NCBI GenBank assembly: GCA_947179155.2
Contig: OX359280.1
Location: forward strand, 8,731,501-8,795,500
Length of the DNA: 64,000 bases
Reading direction: 5' to 3'
Origin: Hedera helix
Taxonomy: Eukaryota > Streptophyta > Magnoliopsida > Apiales > Araliaceae
Positions 33,761 through 46,210 of this stretch are shown here, in pieces. Made by a program: the position numbers and the translations under genes. Below the pieces are notes generated by a model. The model made no database searches and was not told where the DNA came from. It saw only the letters and a list, made by a program, of their open reading frames with translations. Positions within the stretch are counted from its first letter, which is position 1, and each line of letters starts with the position of its first letter.

Positions 33761-33840
33761 GAGCGCCGCCGACGCTCGGACATTCTGTTTTGAGCGCTGG
33801 AAGCTCTCAAATAACCCTATGACCAGCGCTGCCAGCGTTG
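33761..33840. repeat. GC-rich cassette of the older LTR
   Basis: GAGCGCCGCCGACGCTC (33761-33777) has inverted GAGCG/CGCTC ends, followed by 'GAGCGCTGG' and 'CCAGCGCTGCCAGCGTTGG'. The sequence differs entirely from the young element's cassette but sits at the same place, just after 'CGTATGAAAAAGTTATGGC'. It is repeated at about 40769-40848. Confidence 0.8.
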
Positions 33841-34099
33841 GTACAAATTTAAAAAGTCCAAATTTTGGTATTTTAAAGTTTTATCAAGTTGGAACTCCAG
33901 TTTAACTTGTCGGTTAATGAAAAGTCTAAACAAAACACCGTTAGGGACTTAAAACCTAAGATAAACTTGTAAAATGAAAGTGTTTGAATATTAAATCAAT
34001 ATATATATAAAGTCTATTAGTGACTAATTGGTAGTTAAATGTATAAAATAAATACAAAAGTTAAAAACTATTAAAAAGTTAACTATTGGTATGGTTTGA

Positions 34100-34610
34100 G
34101 AATTGTTAAAATATTGTTAAAGAATTTAATAGGTAAGTAACTAAAATGTTATGAAATGTGTAATAACATTGGTTTATGATGAAAATGTTATTAAATAATT
34201 AATGACATTCGTAAGTGATTAAAATATTATTAAATGGACAATAATACTAATAAGTGATTAAAATATTATTAAATGGTTAATAATATTAATAAATGATTAA
34301 AATATTACTAAATGGTTAATAATATTAATAAGTGATTAAAATATTATTAAATGGTTATTAATATTAATAAATAATTAAAATATTATTAAATAATTAATAA
34401 TATTAATAAGATATTAAAATATTATTAAATGATTAATAATATTGGATAATTAATAAAATATCATTAAATAGTTAATAATATTAGATATTGAATAAAATAT
34501 TATTAAATGAATAATAATATTAAAAGATGAATAAAATATTATTAAATGAATAATAATATTACAAGACTAATAAAATATTAATAAATTGTTAATAATATTA
34601 GCTAAGAGTT
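34100..34610. repeat. AT palindrome array in older 5' LTR
   Basis: About 12 units of the same AATATTATTAA / TTAATAATATT design as in the young LTRs. Confidence 0.85.
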
Positions 34611-35820
34611 TGAACTACATTAAATAATTAATATAGGTTTTATGTGATTGAAATATTATCAAGTGATGATAATATTTCCTAAGTGTTTATATACCTTTAA
34701 CTATATGATTATGTGGTTAAGTGTTAGAGGTGCAAGAAGTATAGAGGTTATCATATGAATGTATATATGATACTAATTTAAAGATCAACATGATTAATTG
34801 TTAGGTCTATTCAAAGGAAATTAAATTGAATCGGTTAGCAATAAACAACACACAAGGCAAGTTCTCTAACCCTACTCAATTATTATCACTGAACAAGTTT
34901 CTATACTTGTAATTATTGTTAAAGCTTGAAGTGGTTTAATTATTTAAAATTATTCCACATCCATATTGTTTACACAATCGCACTTAGTGCATTTGAAGCT
35001 TGTTAGTTCTTGATTCATGAACTGTATTAAAAATGTCTGAAGCTAATAGTTCAGCTAGACATTGCGTTTCTAAATTTAATAACTTGAATACTTTTAAAAG
35101 CTTATCCAAACCATTGTTGGGTGCGGATTTCTTATATTAAGTCTGAGAATTGAACAACCCTAAATTAGGGGATTTCGTGTCGGGAAACCGACTTTGGGCG
35201 CCACTGACTAAATGTAATGCATATACAGCGGGTTGAATAGACTGATCCCCTTGAAAACCAAACAACTCAAATAGTCAGAGGAAACTCTATTATACCTCGT
35301 TAGTTCAGGGTCCTTAGTGACCACTCAGCATTTTAAGATTCAAATCTTCTGTTTATTAAAAATTTAAATCATGTTTCATTCACAATTGTTATATCTATTG
35401 TTGAATCATTGATGATATTTCTCATTCATTCATGATATATTAAATCTCTATGATTGTTCTAAACTTGCTGAGCAAACTAGTTGCTCATTCTTGCTATATC
35501 ATGAACCATTTTTCAGATAAACCTGATTGCACAAAGAAGGATAAGGGAAAAGGAAAAGCCAGAGATTAAGTTAGCTTATGCATGCTAATTAGCTATTTAA
35601 ATGTGTATTTACTATTGAAGAACCTTTTGTAATTCCTTATGATAGGAACTGTTTTTATGTTAAGGTTGATAGACCCTGGTATTGTAACCTTTTGAAGGGA
35701 ACCAATATGTATTATTTCGCGATATTTAAATGCAATGTATGTATTTAATTGTTGGTAATGTGTTGAATAGTGAGAACCAAACTCGAGGTTATGGAACCCG
35801 GATTTGGGGTCGTCACAGAT

Positions 35821-35832
35821 TGGTATCAGAGC
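35821..35832 (+). other. Primer-binding site of the older element
   Basis: TGGTATCAGAGC, three bases after the LTR end at 35817. Identical to the young element's site. Confidence 0.95.
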
Positions 35833-36059
35833 TGTAGGTTAGAAACGTTAGGATTTGCGAAACCTAAGTTATAACCTTAGTATTAAACTCATATCGAGTG
35901 CGTTAAGAGATGAATCAGGGAGATTCATCATGTTGTGTATTTTTGGAGATGGATTGAGAAAATCCATCGAGCCGAGATGTACATGATAAAATATCATTTC
36001 ATTTCATCAATGAATATATTTTATTGATGTACTAACGTGTGTCATTTTTATGATATAGG

Positions 36060-36917
36060 ATGGCAGAGATCGGACAGTCGAGTCGCACTGCTGAGGAGGA
36101 CTATATTGATATCCATATGGATACTGCACAGCCGCTGGTGGCTGCACCTGTAGAGGAGCCAGAGTCAGATCCTGAGGAGGGGGATCGCGTGGAGCCCGTC
36201 CGGGGCGGAGTCATGAGGCCTTATAGTGAGGATGAGGCAGAGTCGGAGGAGTCTGAAGAGGAGGAGTCAGCTGATGGCATGGGCACCACTGCCGCTGACA
36301 TCATAGAGGGACTGACCACTAGGAACGAGGAGTTGGAGGCAAGGGTCCAGCATTTAGAGGAGCATAATCTGACCCACCAGCACATGGAGGATCAGTATAG
36401 GGATGCGGCTTACCAGTTCTCTGGCGAGAACACAGAGCTGAAGGAAAGGATCGTAGGACTGGAGGATCAGGTACAGGAGTACGAGGATTCGGTGGAGCAC
36501 TTTGCAGTGCTAACACATCAGCTGGTAGATCAGGATGTGGAGCTGCAGGCTAAGTTAGCAGTAGCTGAGACTAGGTTAGCTGAGGCTGAGCTGAAGGTTC
36601 AGCAGGTTCAGGCAGAGAAGGCCGCCATTCGTGCACACTGGCAGGAGGTGATAGAGGATCGTATGGAGATGGAGACGCAGTGGGATGCCGCTCATGGTTT
36701 AATGATTGAGCTAGAGGAGGAGATCCGCGAGAAGCGGGTCAGGACGGATAGACTTAGCTACGTCTACCGATCTTCATATGGTAGACTTCAGAGCAGGGTG
36801 CACTACTACCCAGCTGAGGAGGGCCAGTCTATGCACACCATTAGCAGGAATGTGGTAATGGCCATCGGGGATGAGGAGTATGACGACGCGATCCGTAGGG
36901 GGATGCGCATTCAGTAG
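36060..36917 (+). CDS. Extra ORF before gag, older copy (285 aa)
   Basis: Homologue of the ORF at 23411-24172, still fully open although gag-pol next to it has three stops. Shared blocks are MAEIGQ at the start, 'PVEEPESDPEEG', 'DGMGT', 'QYRD(A/T)AYQFSGEN', 'DRLSYVYRSS', 'RVHYYPAEEGQ' and 'HTISR'. It carries about 30 extra residues in the coiled-coil region (around residues 132-165, containing 'EHFAVLTHQLVDQD'). The ATG follows an acceptor-like ATGATATAG|G. Its function is unknown; the acidic N-terminus and coiled coil are what can be seen. Expression of this truncated element is doubtful. Confidence 0.7.
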   Translation: MAEIGQSSRTAEEDYIDIHMDTAQPLVAAPVEEPESDPEEGDRVEPVRGGVMRPYSEDEAESEESEEEESADGMGTTAADIIEGLTTRNEELEARVQHLEEHNLTHQHMEDQYRDAAYQFSGENTELKERIVGLEDQVQEYEDSVEHFAVLTHQLVDQDVELQAKLAVAETRLAEAELKVQQVQAEKAAIRAHWQEVIEDRMEMETQWDAAHGLMIELEEEIREKRVRTDRLSYVYRSSYGRLQSRVHYYPAEEGQSMHTISRNVVMAIGDEEYDDAIRRGMRIQ

Positions 36918-37266
36918 TGGTAGTTGTTTTCTAATTTCATTTGTAAATAGACGCAGCAGAACCCAACTTTTGTTTTATTAGAGGGTTAATATGTCACTAA
37001 ATCCCAACTCTAGGAAGTTGTAGGATATGTAAGATCCCATCTTTTGTAGCTTCTCAGGGATAGAAGCATTTATAGCAGTATGCTTTCGATGTAAAGTGCT
37101 ATGCACTACTGTTTTAGCATATGAATATAAATGCAGTCAAATTTATGTTTATATGTGTGTTGAAATAATTATTTGTATTTTAGCTAAATATTGCCTAAGA
37201 TACAAAATAATGAAATGAAAAAGATGAAACCAGTATAATAATGTAAATTTTTGTTTATAACAGAAA

Positions 37267-40200
37267 ATGCCACCACGTAGACAATCACCAAGAAATCAGG
37301 GGGTAGAAGAGTCAGTTAACAACGACGAGGGGGGACACAACGTAGACCCAATGCAAAACTTCGTCGACATACTAGCTGAGGCAATGCAAAACCGGCACCC
37401 AGTAGTAGCAAATCCGCCACCACCACCAAATCAGTTGGCGAATTTCAAAGACTTTAAAGCGGTAGGACCGCCAGAGTTTAGGGGAACGTCGGACCTGATA
37501 GAAGCCCAGTAATGGGTAAAGGAAATAGAGAAAACATTTGTTATCTCTAGAGTGGCTGAGGAGCAAAAGACGATTTTTTCTACCTACATGATGAAGAGAG
37601 AAGCCAATTTCTGGTGGGAAGCCAATCAGAATAGGGATGGCGATGGTGTGGTGCCATGGACAAGATTCAAGGAAATATTCGATGAGAATTATTTCCCGAA
37701 GAGTATGAAAAGTAGGATGGATGTAAAGTTTCTAGAACTAAAGCAGGAGAACATGTCGGTACCAGAGTACGCGGCAAAATTTAATGAGCTGACCAGGTTC
37801 GCTCCACATCAAGTGGACACGGAGGAACGCAATGCCAAAAGGTTCGAGAATGGATTGAGACCTTGGATATTTAACAAGGTAGCGATACTGCAGATTGACT
37901 CGTTCTCAACTTTGCTAGAGAAGTCAATCATTGCTGAAGGAGGAAGCGACGCGTTAACCAAGTACAACCAAGAGAGAAATAAGAAGAAAAATGAAGGGGG
38001 AAGCAAGAACAGCAACAGTGGAGGCAATAATAATAGCAACAAGCGTAAATGGGACAACAACAATGACAAGAGCTCGGGGAATCAACAAGGAAATACCCAG
38101 AAGAAGACGGCGTGTAATATTTGTGGGAAGAACCATTTCGGGGAGTGCAGAAAAGGGAAGAATACATGTTATAACTACGGTCAGGTGGGACATATTTCTC
38201 CAAATTGTCCCCTCCCAAAGAAAGTGAGATGCTTTTCTTGCGGAGCATCTGACCACATGATAAAAGATTGCCCTAAAAAGAAGAATGACGGGGGTAGCGG
38301 CTACAAGGGCAATAACAGCAAATTGGCTATCGGGGGACCGGTACCACAGAACAAGCCGACAGCCTGGACATTCAATATGACGGTGCAAGATGCCGTGGGG
38401 TCAAAAGACGTGGTGTCAGGTATTATTCCGATCAATAATATAAATGCATATGTATTGTTTGATTCGGGTGCTACCTGTTCATTTGTGTCTGATGATTTCG
38501 CTAGACGGTTAGAATTGCCTAGAGACAAACTAGAAAACTCAATGAACATAGAAGTTGCTAATAAAGAAGTAATTCCGGTAGAGTACATACATAGAAATTA
38601 TTGTGTTGAAATCAGGGGTCAGAAGTTAAATATGAATCTAATTCCAATACGTCTGGGGGAATTCGATGTAATACTTGGGATGGATTGGTTGTTTAACCAT
38701 GGGGCGATAATTGATTATCAGAAGAAGTGCATACACCTTAAGACACCAAATAAGTCTAAGGTCGTATTTTATGGCAGCAAATCGTCAAGACAGTCTTCTT
38801 GTCTGACGATGATGCAAGCCAAGAAATTATTGAAGAAAGGTTGTGTAGGGTATTTGACTCATGTGGTTGATACATAAGTGGTGAGTCCCGAGATTAAGCA
38901 AATACCAGTAGTTAGGGAGTTTATGGATGTTTTTCCAGATGTACTGTCAGGCTTACCGCCGGACAGAGAAATAGAATTTGCGATTGATTTAGTACCGGGG
39001 ATAGCGCCGATATCAAATGCACCATATAGAATGGCTCCGGTAGAAATGAAAGAGTTGATGGTGCAATTGCAGAAGTTGTTAGATAATAAGTACATTCAGC
39101 CAAGTGTTTCTCCATGAGGAGCACCGGCGCTGTTTGTAAAGAAGAAGGATGGATCGATGAGACTGTGTATTGATTATAGGGAGTTGAATAAAGTAACAAT
39201 TAAGAACAAGTACCCGTTACCACGAATTGACGATCTTTTCGATAAATTGAAAGGGGCGAAGTACTTTTCAAAGATTGACTTAAGGACTGGTTATCATCAG
39301 TTGAAAGTCAGGAAGGAGGATGTACCCAAGACGGCATTCAGAACTCGATATGGGCATTATGAGTTTCTGGCGATGTCGTTTGGACTAACGAATGCGCCAG
39401 CCGCATTTATGGACATGATGAACAGAATATTCAAGCAATACTTGGATAAATTTGTAGTCGTGTTCATTGACGATACTTTGGTGTATTCCAAAATGGAGGA
39501 AGAGCATGCTGAACACCTAAGATTGGTGTTGGAGATTTTACGGAAGGAGCAGTTGTACGCTAAGTTTTCGAAGTGTGAATTCTGGTTGGAGAGAGTTCAA
39601 TTTTTAGGTCATGTTATTGACAAAGAAGGAGTTTCAGTTGATCCAGCGAAGGTTGAATCGGTGATGAATTGGGAACAATCAAGGACGCCGACAGAAGTAA
39701 GAAGTTTCTTAGGGTTAGCGGGTTACTATCGAAGATTCATTCAAGACTTTTCAAAGATAGCAACACCGTTGACCAACTTAACGAGGAAGACAGTAAAATA
39801 TGTATGGACGGAGAAGTGTGAGGAAAGTTTTCAGGAGTTAAAGAAAAGACTTAGTGAAGCACCGGTATTGACCTTACCGGACGATACGGGAGGTTTTACG
39901 GTCTACAGTGATGCATCGCACAAGGGACTTGGCTGTGTGCTTATGCAAAACGGCAAAGTTGTTGCGTACGCGTCCAGACAATTGAAAGATTATGAGAAGG
40001 GATACCCTACCCACGATTTGGAGCTGGCAGCGGTAGTGTTTGCCCTTAAAATTTGGAGGCATTATTTGTATGGAGAGAAATGTGAGATATTCACAGACCA
40101 TAAGAGTCTGAAATATATCTTCACACAGAAGGAGTTGAATATGAGGCAACGGAGATGGTTAGAATTGATCAAAGACTATGATTGTGAAATTCTATACCAT

Positions 40201-40456
40201 CCCGGCAAGGCCAACGTAGTAGCAGATGCTCTAAGTAGAAAGAGCAGGGAGAAATTGTTCATATTGACGGATCAGGAACAATTAGTTCAAGAGATGGCTC
40301 GGATGGGGTTAGAAGTGAGAAATCCAAACGAGTCAATAGAAGTGGAGGCGAGTCCAACCTTGTTAGATAGGGTAAAAGAGGCTCAAGACAACGATGAGGA
40401 ATGCGACAGAATCCGAAAGAGGATGACCGATGGGGAAGATGCCAAGTTTAAAAATG
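37267..40456 (+). pseudogene. gag-pol of the older element, truncated and with three nonsense codons
   Basis: Same frame throughout, starting MPPRRQSPRNQG after an acceptor-like TTTATAACAG. In-frame stops are TAA at 37510-37512, TAA at 38875-38877 (Gln in the young copy) and TGA at 39115-39117 (Trp in the young copy). The second zinc knuckle reads CYNYGQVGHISPNC, having lost its second Cys. Protease DSGAT is kept; the reverse transcriptase box is FIDDTLVYS. RNase H is complete. About 65 residues later the frame runs into LTR sequence at about 40456, so integrase, GPY/F and chromodomain are missing. It is non-functional. Confidence 0.92.
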
Positions 40457-41888
40457 TGATTAAACCATGAAATGTTGTAAAATAAGAAGTTATAAAGACA
40501 ACAACACTTAGTTGATGTCATTTGGATGTGTAGAGTTTATTTATTTCAAGTTTGAACCAATAAAATCAAGGATTTGTGAAGTTAGTTTTTCACTTTGTCA
40601 TTGTAAGCAGTTTTTAGTCCAGTTTCGTTTGGAATTTGGATTTGTAATCTAAAGAGAAATTGTAGATCATGAAATTATAATGAATTTAGACTCAAAAATC
40701 ACCTCAAAATATTTCCGTATGAAAAAGTTATGACAGTTTTTCGAAAGGAGGTCCGGACAGCTAAAGTGAGCGCCGCCGACGCTCGGACATTCTGTTTTGA
40801 GCGCTGGAAGCTCTCAAATAACCCTATGACTAGCGCTGCCAGTGTTGGTAGAAATTTAAAAAGTCCAAATTTTGGTATTTTAAAGTTTTATCAAGTTGGA
40901 ACTCCGGTTTAACTTGTCGGTTAATGAAAAGTCTAAACAAAACACCGTTAGAGATTTAAAACCTAAGATAAACTTGTAAAATGAAAGTGTTTGAATATTA
41001 AATCAATATATATATAAAGTCTATTAGTGACTAATTGGTAGTTAAATGTATAAAATAAATACAAAAGTTAAAAACTATTAAAAAGTTAACTATTGGTATG
41101 GTTTGAGGATTGTTAAAATATTGTTAAAGAATTTAATAGGTAAGTAACTAAAATGTTATGAAATGTGTAATAACATTGGTTTATGATGAAAATGTTATTA
41201 AATAATTAATGACATTCGTAAGTGATTAAAATATTATTAAATGGACAATAATACTAATAAGTGATTAAAATATTATTAAATGGTTAATAATATTAATAAA
41301 TGATTAAAATATTATTAAATGGTTAATAATATTAATAAGTTATTAAAATATTATTAAATGGTTAATAATATTAATAAGTGATTAAAATATTATTAAATAA
41401 TTAATAATATTAATAAGATATTAAAATATTATTAAATGATTAATAATATTGGATAATTAATAAAATATCATTAAATAGTTAATAATATTAGATATTGAAT
41501 AAAATATTATTAAATGAATAATAATATTAAAAGATGAATAAAATATTATTAAATGAATAATAATATTACAAGACTAATAAAATATTATTAAATTGTTAAT
41601 AATATTAGATAAGAGTTTGAACTACATTAAATAATTAATATAGGTTTTATGTGATTGAAATATTATCAAGTGATGATAATATTTCCTAAGTGTTTATATA
41701 CCTTTAACTATATGATTATGTGGTTAAGTGTTAGAGGTGCAAGAAGTATAGAGGTTATCATATGAATGTATATATGATACTAATTTAAAGATCAACATGA
41801 TTAATTGTTAGGTCTATTCAAATGAAATTAAATTGAATCGGTTAGCAGTAAACAACACACAAGGCAAGTTCTCTAACTCTATTCAAGT
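40457..41888 (+). repeat. 3' LTR of the older element, truncated at both ends
   Basis: Collinear with 33447 to about 34880 of the 5' LTR, with roughly a few percent divergence by eye. It includes the GC cassette (40769-40848) and AT palindrome array (about 41120-41610). The 5' third was removed by the deletion that ends in pol. The 3' end stops at 'GGCAAGTTCTCTAACTCTAT', after which unrelated sequence begins. Confidence 0.88.
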
Positions 41889-42224
41889 TCTCGAGGAATT
41901 AGTCAGGGCACGTGATTGTTTTTCACTCATTAAATACATGTAATGATAATATGGCAGCAAATATTTTAAATAATTACTCCACATAATTTTATTTGCTAAA
42001 TTTATGTACTTAAATTATTATTACTGTAGCTCGGATCTATTCGAGATAATGTATCTCTTAATTATAATTTTTTTATTTTAAATAAACACTTTTTAATTTT
42101 AATTTTAAAATTTTATTATTAAATTTGAGGATTTTGGTGATTTATTTGATTTAGTGACTAATTATGTACCCATTAACGATATCAAGCAAATTTGTAATTC
42201 GTAAAAATTTATTTAGGAATTTGG
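41889..42224. other. Junction stretch, nothing recognised
   Basis: Begins 'TCAAGTTCTCGAGGAATTAG'. AT-rich, no ORF, and without clear similarity to the flanking LTR. Confidence 0.45.
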
Positions 42225-43625
42225 TTTAGGTAAACGTGTTTGACACCGTTTATTTGAGAATTTAATTTAGTTTAGGAGTATAATTTTGTTTTTAAGTAAA
42301 ATGGTTAGACACCATTTAATTGAAAATTTTGAATTTATTTAAGGGTTTGATTTTAAGTAACTGGGTTAAGCACAATTTACTTGTAATTTGAACTTAAGTA
42401 GAAGATTGGTTTAAGTAAATGTAGGCACCATTTACTTAAAAAAATTGATTTAATTTAGGAACTTGATTTATTTTTATATTTTTAAGTAAATGAGTTGAGA
42501 CACCATTTAGTTGAAAATTTTGAATTTATTTAAGAATTTAATTTTAAGTAAATGGGTTAGACACTAATTATTAGGAAATTTGAATTTATATAGAGATTTG
42601 GTTTAAGTAAAAGGATTAAGCACCGTTTACTTAGAAATTTGAATATATTTTTTTAAGTACATGGATTAGACACCATTTACTTAAAAATTTTGAATTTATT
42701 TAAGTAAATAAGTTAGCACCATTTTGCTAGAAAATTTGAATTTAAATAGGAATTTGATTTTTAATTAGGAATTTTATTTGAAGTAAATAAGTAGGAAATT
42801 ATTTATTTAGGAATTAACTTGATTTTAAGTAAATGGGTTAGGCGCCATTTACTAGAAAATTTGAATTTATTTGGTAATTTAATTTTAAGTAAGTGGATTA
42901 GGCACCATTTACTTGAGAATTTTAAATTAATTTAAGAGATTAATTTTTAAGTAAATGAGTTAGACATCATTTACTTATTAATTTATTTTGTTTATGATTT
43001 GATAATTATGAGTAAAATGAATTTGATTTTATTTATAAATTTGAGTTTAAGTAAATAGGTTAGGCACCATTTACTTAAAAAAATTATTCGTGAATTTGAT
43101 TTTAAGTAAATGGGTTAGACACCATTTACTTAATTAAGAATTCATTTATTTTGTAATTTAATTTTAAGTAAATAGGTTTGGCACTATTTACTTATGATTT
43201 TATTTATGAATTTGAGTTTAAATAAATGGGTTAGGCACCATTTGCTTAAAAAATTGATTTTAAGTAAATGGGTTAGACACCATTTACTTAATTAATAATT
43301 TATTTATTTTGTAATTTAATTTTAAGTAAATAGGTTAGGCACTATTTACTTATGATTTTATCTGTAAATTTGAGTTTAAGTAAATGGGTCAGGCATCATT
43401 TACTTAAAAATTTGATTTGTGAATATTTTATTTTAAGTAAATAAGTTAGACACCGTTTATTTATTTATTTAGCAATTTAGTTTTAAGCAAATAGTTTAGT
43501 TACTATTTACTTATTAATATGATTTTATTTATGAATTTAATTCAAGTAAATGGGCTAGGCACCATTTATTTAAGAATTTAATTTTATGTCAAAATTTTAT
43601 TTTAAGTAAATGGGTCTGACACCAC
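42225..43625. repeat. Hairpin-forming minisatellite, about 20 units
   Basis: A degenerate unit of about 50-70 bp contains TAAGTAAATGG, a short loop such as GTTAGACA or GTTAGGCA, then CCATTTACTTA. The two arms are reverse complements, so each unit is a stem of up to 11 bp with a loop of about 8 bases. Units recur at, for example, 42650-42690, 42890-42920, 43100-43130, 43258-43290 and 43320-43350, with spacers of AT-rich sequence (AATTTGAATTTA, AATTTAATTT). No ORF is present. Confidence 0.85.
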
Positions 43626-44110
43626 TAAGGAATTTGAATTTAATAAAAAAGTTTTTTTTTTTTTTTTAAATGTGGAGTTCGGGTCTACGACTCATCCCAA
43701 GGTGTCATTTGAACCCCTGCGTCAACTGTTGAGGTTATATAATTTGACTTGAGTAAAATACTTAAAAACTATTGGTAATATGATTTAATATATGAATGGG
43801 TGATCCATATATTTTATTTAACTTATAAATTAGCAAATGACCAATTTTTATTTTATTGGAATTGAAATTGTACCCATTATAATTTTGGGTTATCTACGTA
43901 TCCGCTTGCCGGAATCAAATCAATCTTAGTTCTAATTATTCGAGAATTTTAATTTAATTTGGGATTTCAACTGTACCCGTTATGAAATTGGGTTGCCTTC
44001 GTATCCGTACAACAGAATCAAGCCAACCGTAGTTCATTAATTTATGTTTATTAGGAATTTTAGCCATAATAAACATCCGAGGAAGTTTAACCACATAAAG
44101 AGGCCTTTTT
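43626..44110. repeat. LTR-like stretch with a duplicated motif
   Basis: Two related blocks (about 43869-43940 and 43971-44035) share 'GTACCC(A/G)TTAT', 'TTGGGTT(A/G)(T/C)C', 'CGTATCCG' and 'GAATCAA(A/G)'. I recall 'GGGTTGCCT.CGTATCC' as a recurrent word in Tat/Ogre-type LTRs, which would make this and the hairpin array LTR-derived; that is an inference. A 17-T run sits at about 43651. Confidence 0.35.
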
Positions 44111-44875
44111 GTTTAGCTGGGCACCCACTGTTCATCACTTCATTTCATAAGCAATTAGCAGTAACGTGCATTTAGTGTTTTTTTTTAAATTTTCTTTTAA
44201 AACAATCACATTTTTAAGACGGAGGAACACATTTATTGAAAATGATATTTGATTATTGGTAATTTCTTGCTCTCCTTCGTTCTATTTGAAGGCTTTTATA
44301 TGATTAAAAAAATCAAAATGATTTTTCCTTTAATCAATAATTATGGAAAATAAATTATAAAATTTATTCCCGCAATTTGCTAATCTTTATTATAAAGAAT
44401 TTTTTTCGTGATTTCCTTAAAAAAAAAAAGTTGATTATTAAGTCGTTTCGACAATAAAAATTTTCAACTCATTTTTTTATATAATAATTTCATATTTGTA
44501 AGAAGAAAAATTTCAATTTTCTTTCCACAAAGTGAAACGATTTATGAGAATCAATCTTACGAGGTTAATTTCATAAATCAATTTATTTTCGTGAAATCAA
44601 AATTTCTTTTTGAATTTTTTTCCCGTGAAAACGGTTAATTTGTGTTCAATAATTTTGACAGGAAATTCCTATTATAGAACGGAATAGTTTGCAGTAATAG
44701 AATTTTTGTATGATGTAGATTTATGAAAATTAATTATATGGGATTAATTTTATAAATCTTCCATGCATGGAATCCTTGCCCCTTGGGATTCATAGTAGCA
44801 AAGATAGAATTCTTGAAGGATTCATTTAAAACTATTTGACTTAATTAATGGAATCCTTTATGGTTCCTATGTGCC

Positions 44876-44922
<47 letters not shown>
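44876..44922. repeat. Compound (AT)n(AG)n microsatellite
   Basis: About 8 AT units followed directly by about 15 AG units. The overlapping Arg/Glu-repeat ORFs are translations of this run. Confidence 0.95.
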
Positions 44923-44925
<3 letters not shown>

Positions 44926-46022
44926 CATGCTACCCAAAACGTGGGAGAGAAAAATGGGGAAGTGGGACGATTAATCAATGCAGCTGTTTACAAAAAAAAA
45001 AAAAAAAACCTCAAATTTGTTTTCGTTCTTCGTCATATGTGACTGTAGTCTTCCGGGTTTTTTTTTGGGTTACAAAATAATAGAAGGTAGATAAAGTATC
45101 TCAATCTCTCGACATAACACATTAGGCCTATAACAATTGCACACATTTGAAAAAACACTCATCACACCTATGTCGTGACCCAAACTCAAGAATTCTCTTC
45201 TAGTATTGTATAACACATAAAATTATTACCAACCATCAATTATGAATAGAGATCAAACCCAAGTTTTAAATAAGATAAACGACCACTTACAATGGTGGTG
45301 TAATCTTCCAAGGCTAGTTTGTCAATCTTTTCGTTTTGTTTTCTCGACCGATTCATGTTATTTCTTATCACAAACCCTGAACCTAGGTCTAACATTCTCA
45401 TTCATTTCTCTCATTTGTCGACTCAGTAGAATCATATTCTTCTATTCAGAACAATTCCTTCAGTGTAACTATGCTGAATCTTAATACTTGCAATGCCGGA
45501 TACAATAATCGTTCAAATGCAAGTACATAAATGGCACTTGCAACAGCACCACCACCAACACGACAAACAGGACCCTTGTGACAAAAAATGGCGGCTTGAA
45601 GATATCTGAAGGTGATTTGGCTCAGAAGTTGGCAAGTTCCCACAAGTTATGCCTACAGTCTCAACTCGGCCATATCCAACAGCCTAAGATGAGTCGAATA
45701 ATTTTTAAAAATAAATTCTTTCTTTTTTTTCCCAGTGTATAACTTTGTATTGACTAGAAATATTATGTTCACAGCTTCAAATATTGTTCAACTTGTGTAA
45801 ACTTTGTGAGACACCGGATTTCTAATGCTAGGATGGGCAAAACCAATCTAAATATTAAACCCATAGGAATCCTCCCTCTAACAGGCCAACAGATTAGAGT
45901 CTTTCAAGAATGGCCAATATACCAATTTAAGCTGCAAATTAGATTTGATGGTGCTTTAAACAGTATTCGTCGTCCTCGTCAAACATTATATAAAGTAAAA
46001 CTCAAAAATGAACCGAAGAATA

Positions 46023-46210
46023 ACCAATAAGATGAATTCATAAATAACACGATGAGACGTGGACAGAATGTAATGAACCACTACATGTAACACTGAACAA
46101 ATGGCACTCTCAAAAACCAAACCCAAAAACAGACCAAAAAGCTGAATTCAGAACAGGATGGGATGTGCACAAATCCAATGAACCACCTACATGCTACACT
46201 AAACAAATCT
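46023..46210. repeat. Imperfect tandem duplication of about 105 bp
   Basis: Two blocks each read 'ACCAA(T/A)AAG.TGAATTCA', 'AATGAACCAC' and 'AACA(A)ATGG'-like words in the same order (about 46023-46108 and 46131-46210), just downstream of the GFAT stop codon. Confidence 0.6.

Larger units (their letters stand above)
32986..35817 (+). repeat. 5' LTR of the older element, second part
   Basis: Continues the LTR interrupted at 19304 (removing the insert rejoins '...GGAGAGCACA' with 'CAAAACATTAAGG'). It contains a GC-rich cassette (33761-33840) and a shorter AT palindrome array (about 34100-34610), and ends GGGTCGTCACA at 35817. Confidence 0.9.
18377..41888 (+). mobile_element. Older gypsy chromovirus, host of the nested insertion
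   Basis: Parts in order: 5' LTR (18377-19304 continued at 32986-35817, split by the young element), PBS (35821-35832), extra coiled-coil ORF (36060-36917), broken gag-pol (37267 to about 40456), and a 5'-truncated 3' LTR (about 40457-41888). The pol frame jumps directly into the LTR interior, so integrase, chromodomain, PPT and about the first 1.4 kb of the 3' LTR are gone. Its two LTR parts differ from each other more than those of the young copy, consistent with greater age. The protein sequence is clearly of the same family as the young copy. Confidence 0.9.

Noticed and set aside
37809..38388. Antisense ORFs up to 144 codons in the older element
   Set aside because: Shadows of gag-pol; Leu/Ser-rich composition mirrors the Asn/Lys/Gly-rich linker.
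44848..45080. ORFs with Arg-Glu repeats
   Set aside because: Translations of the (AT)n(AG)n microsatellite and a poly-A run.
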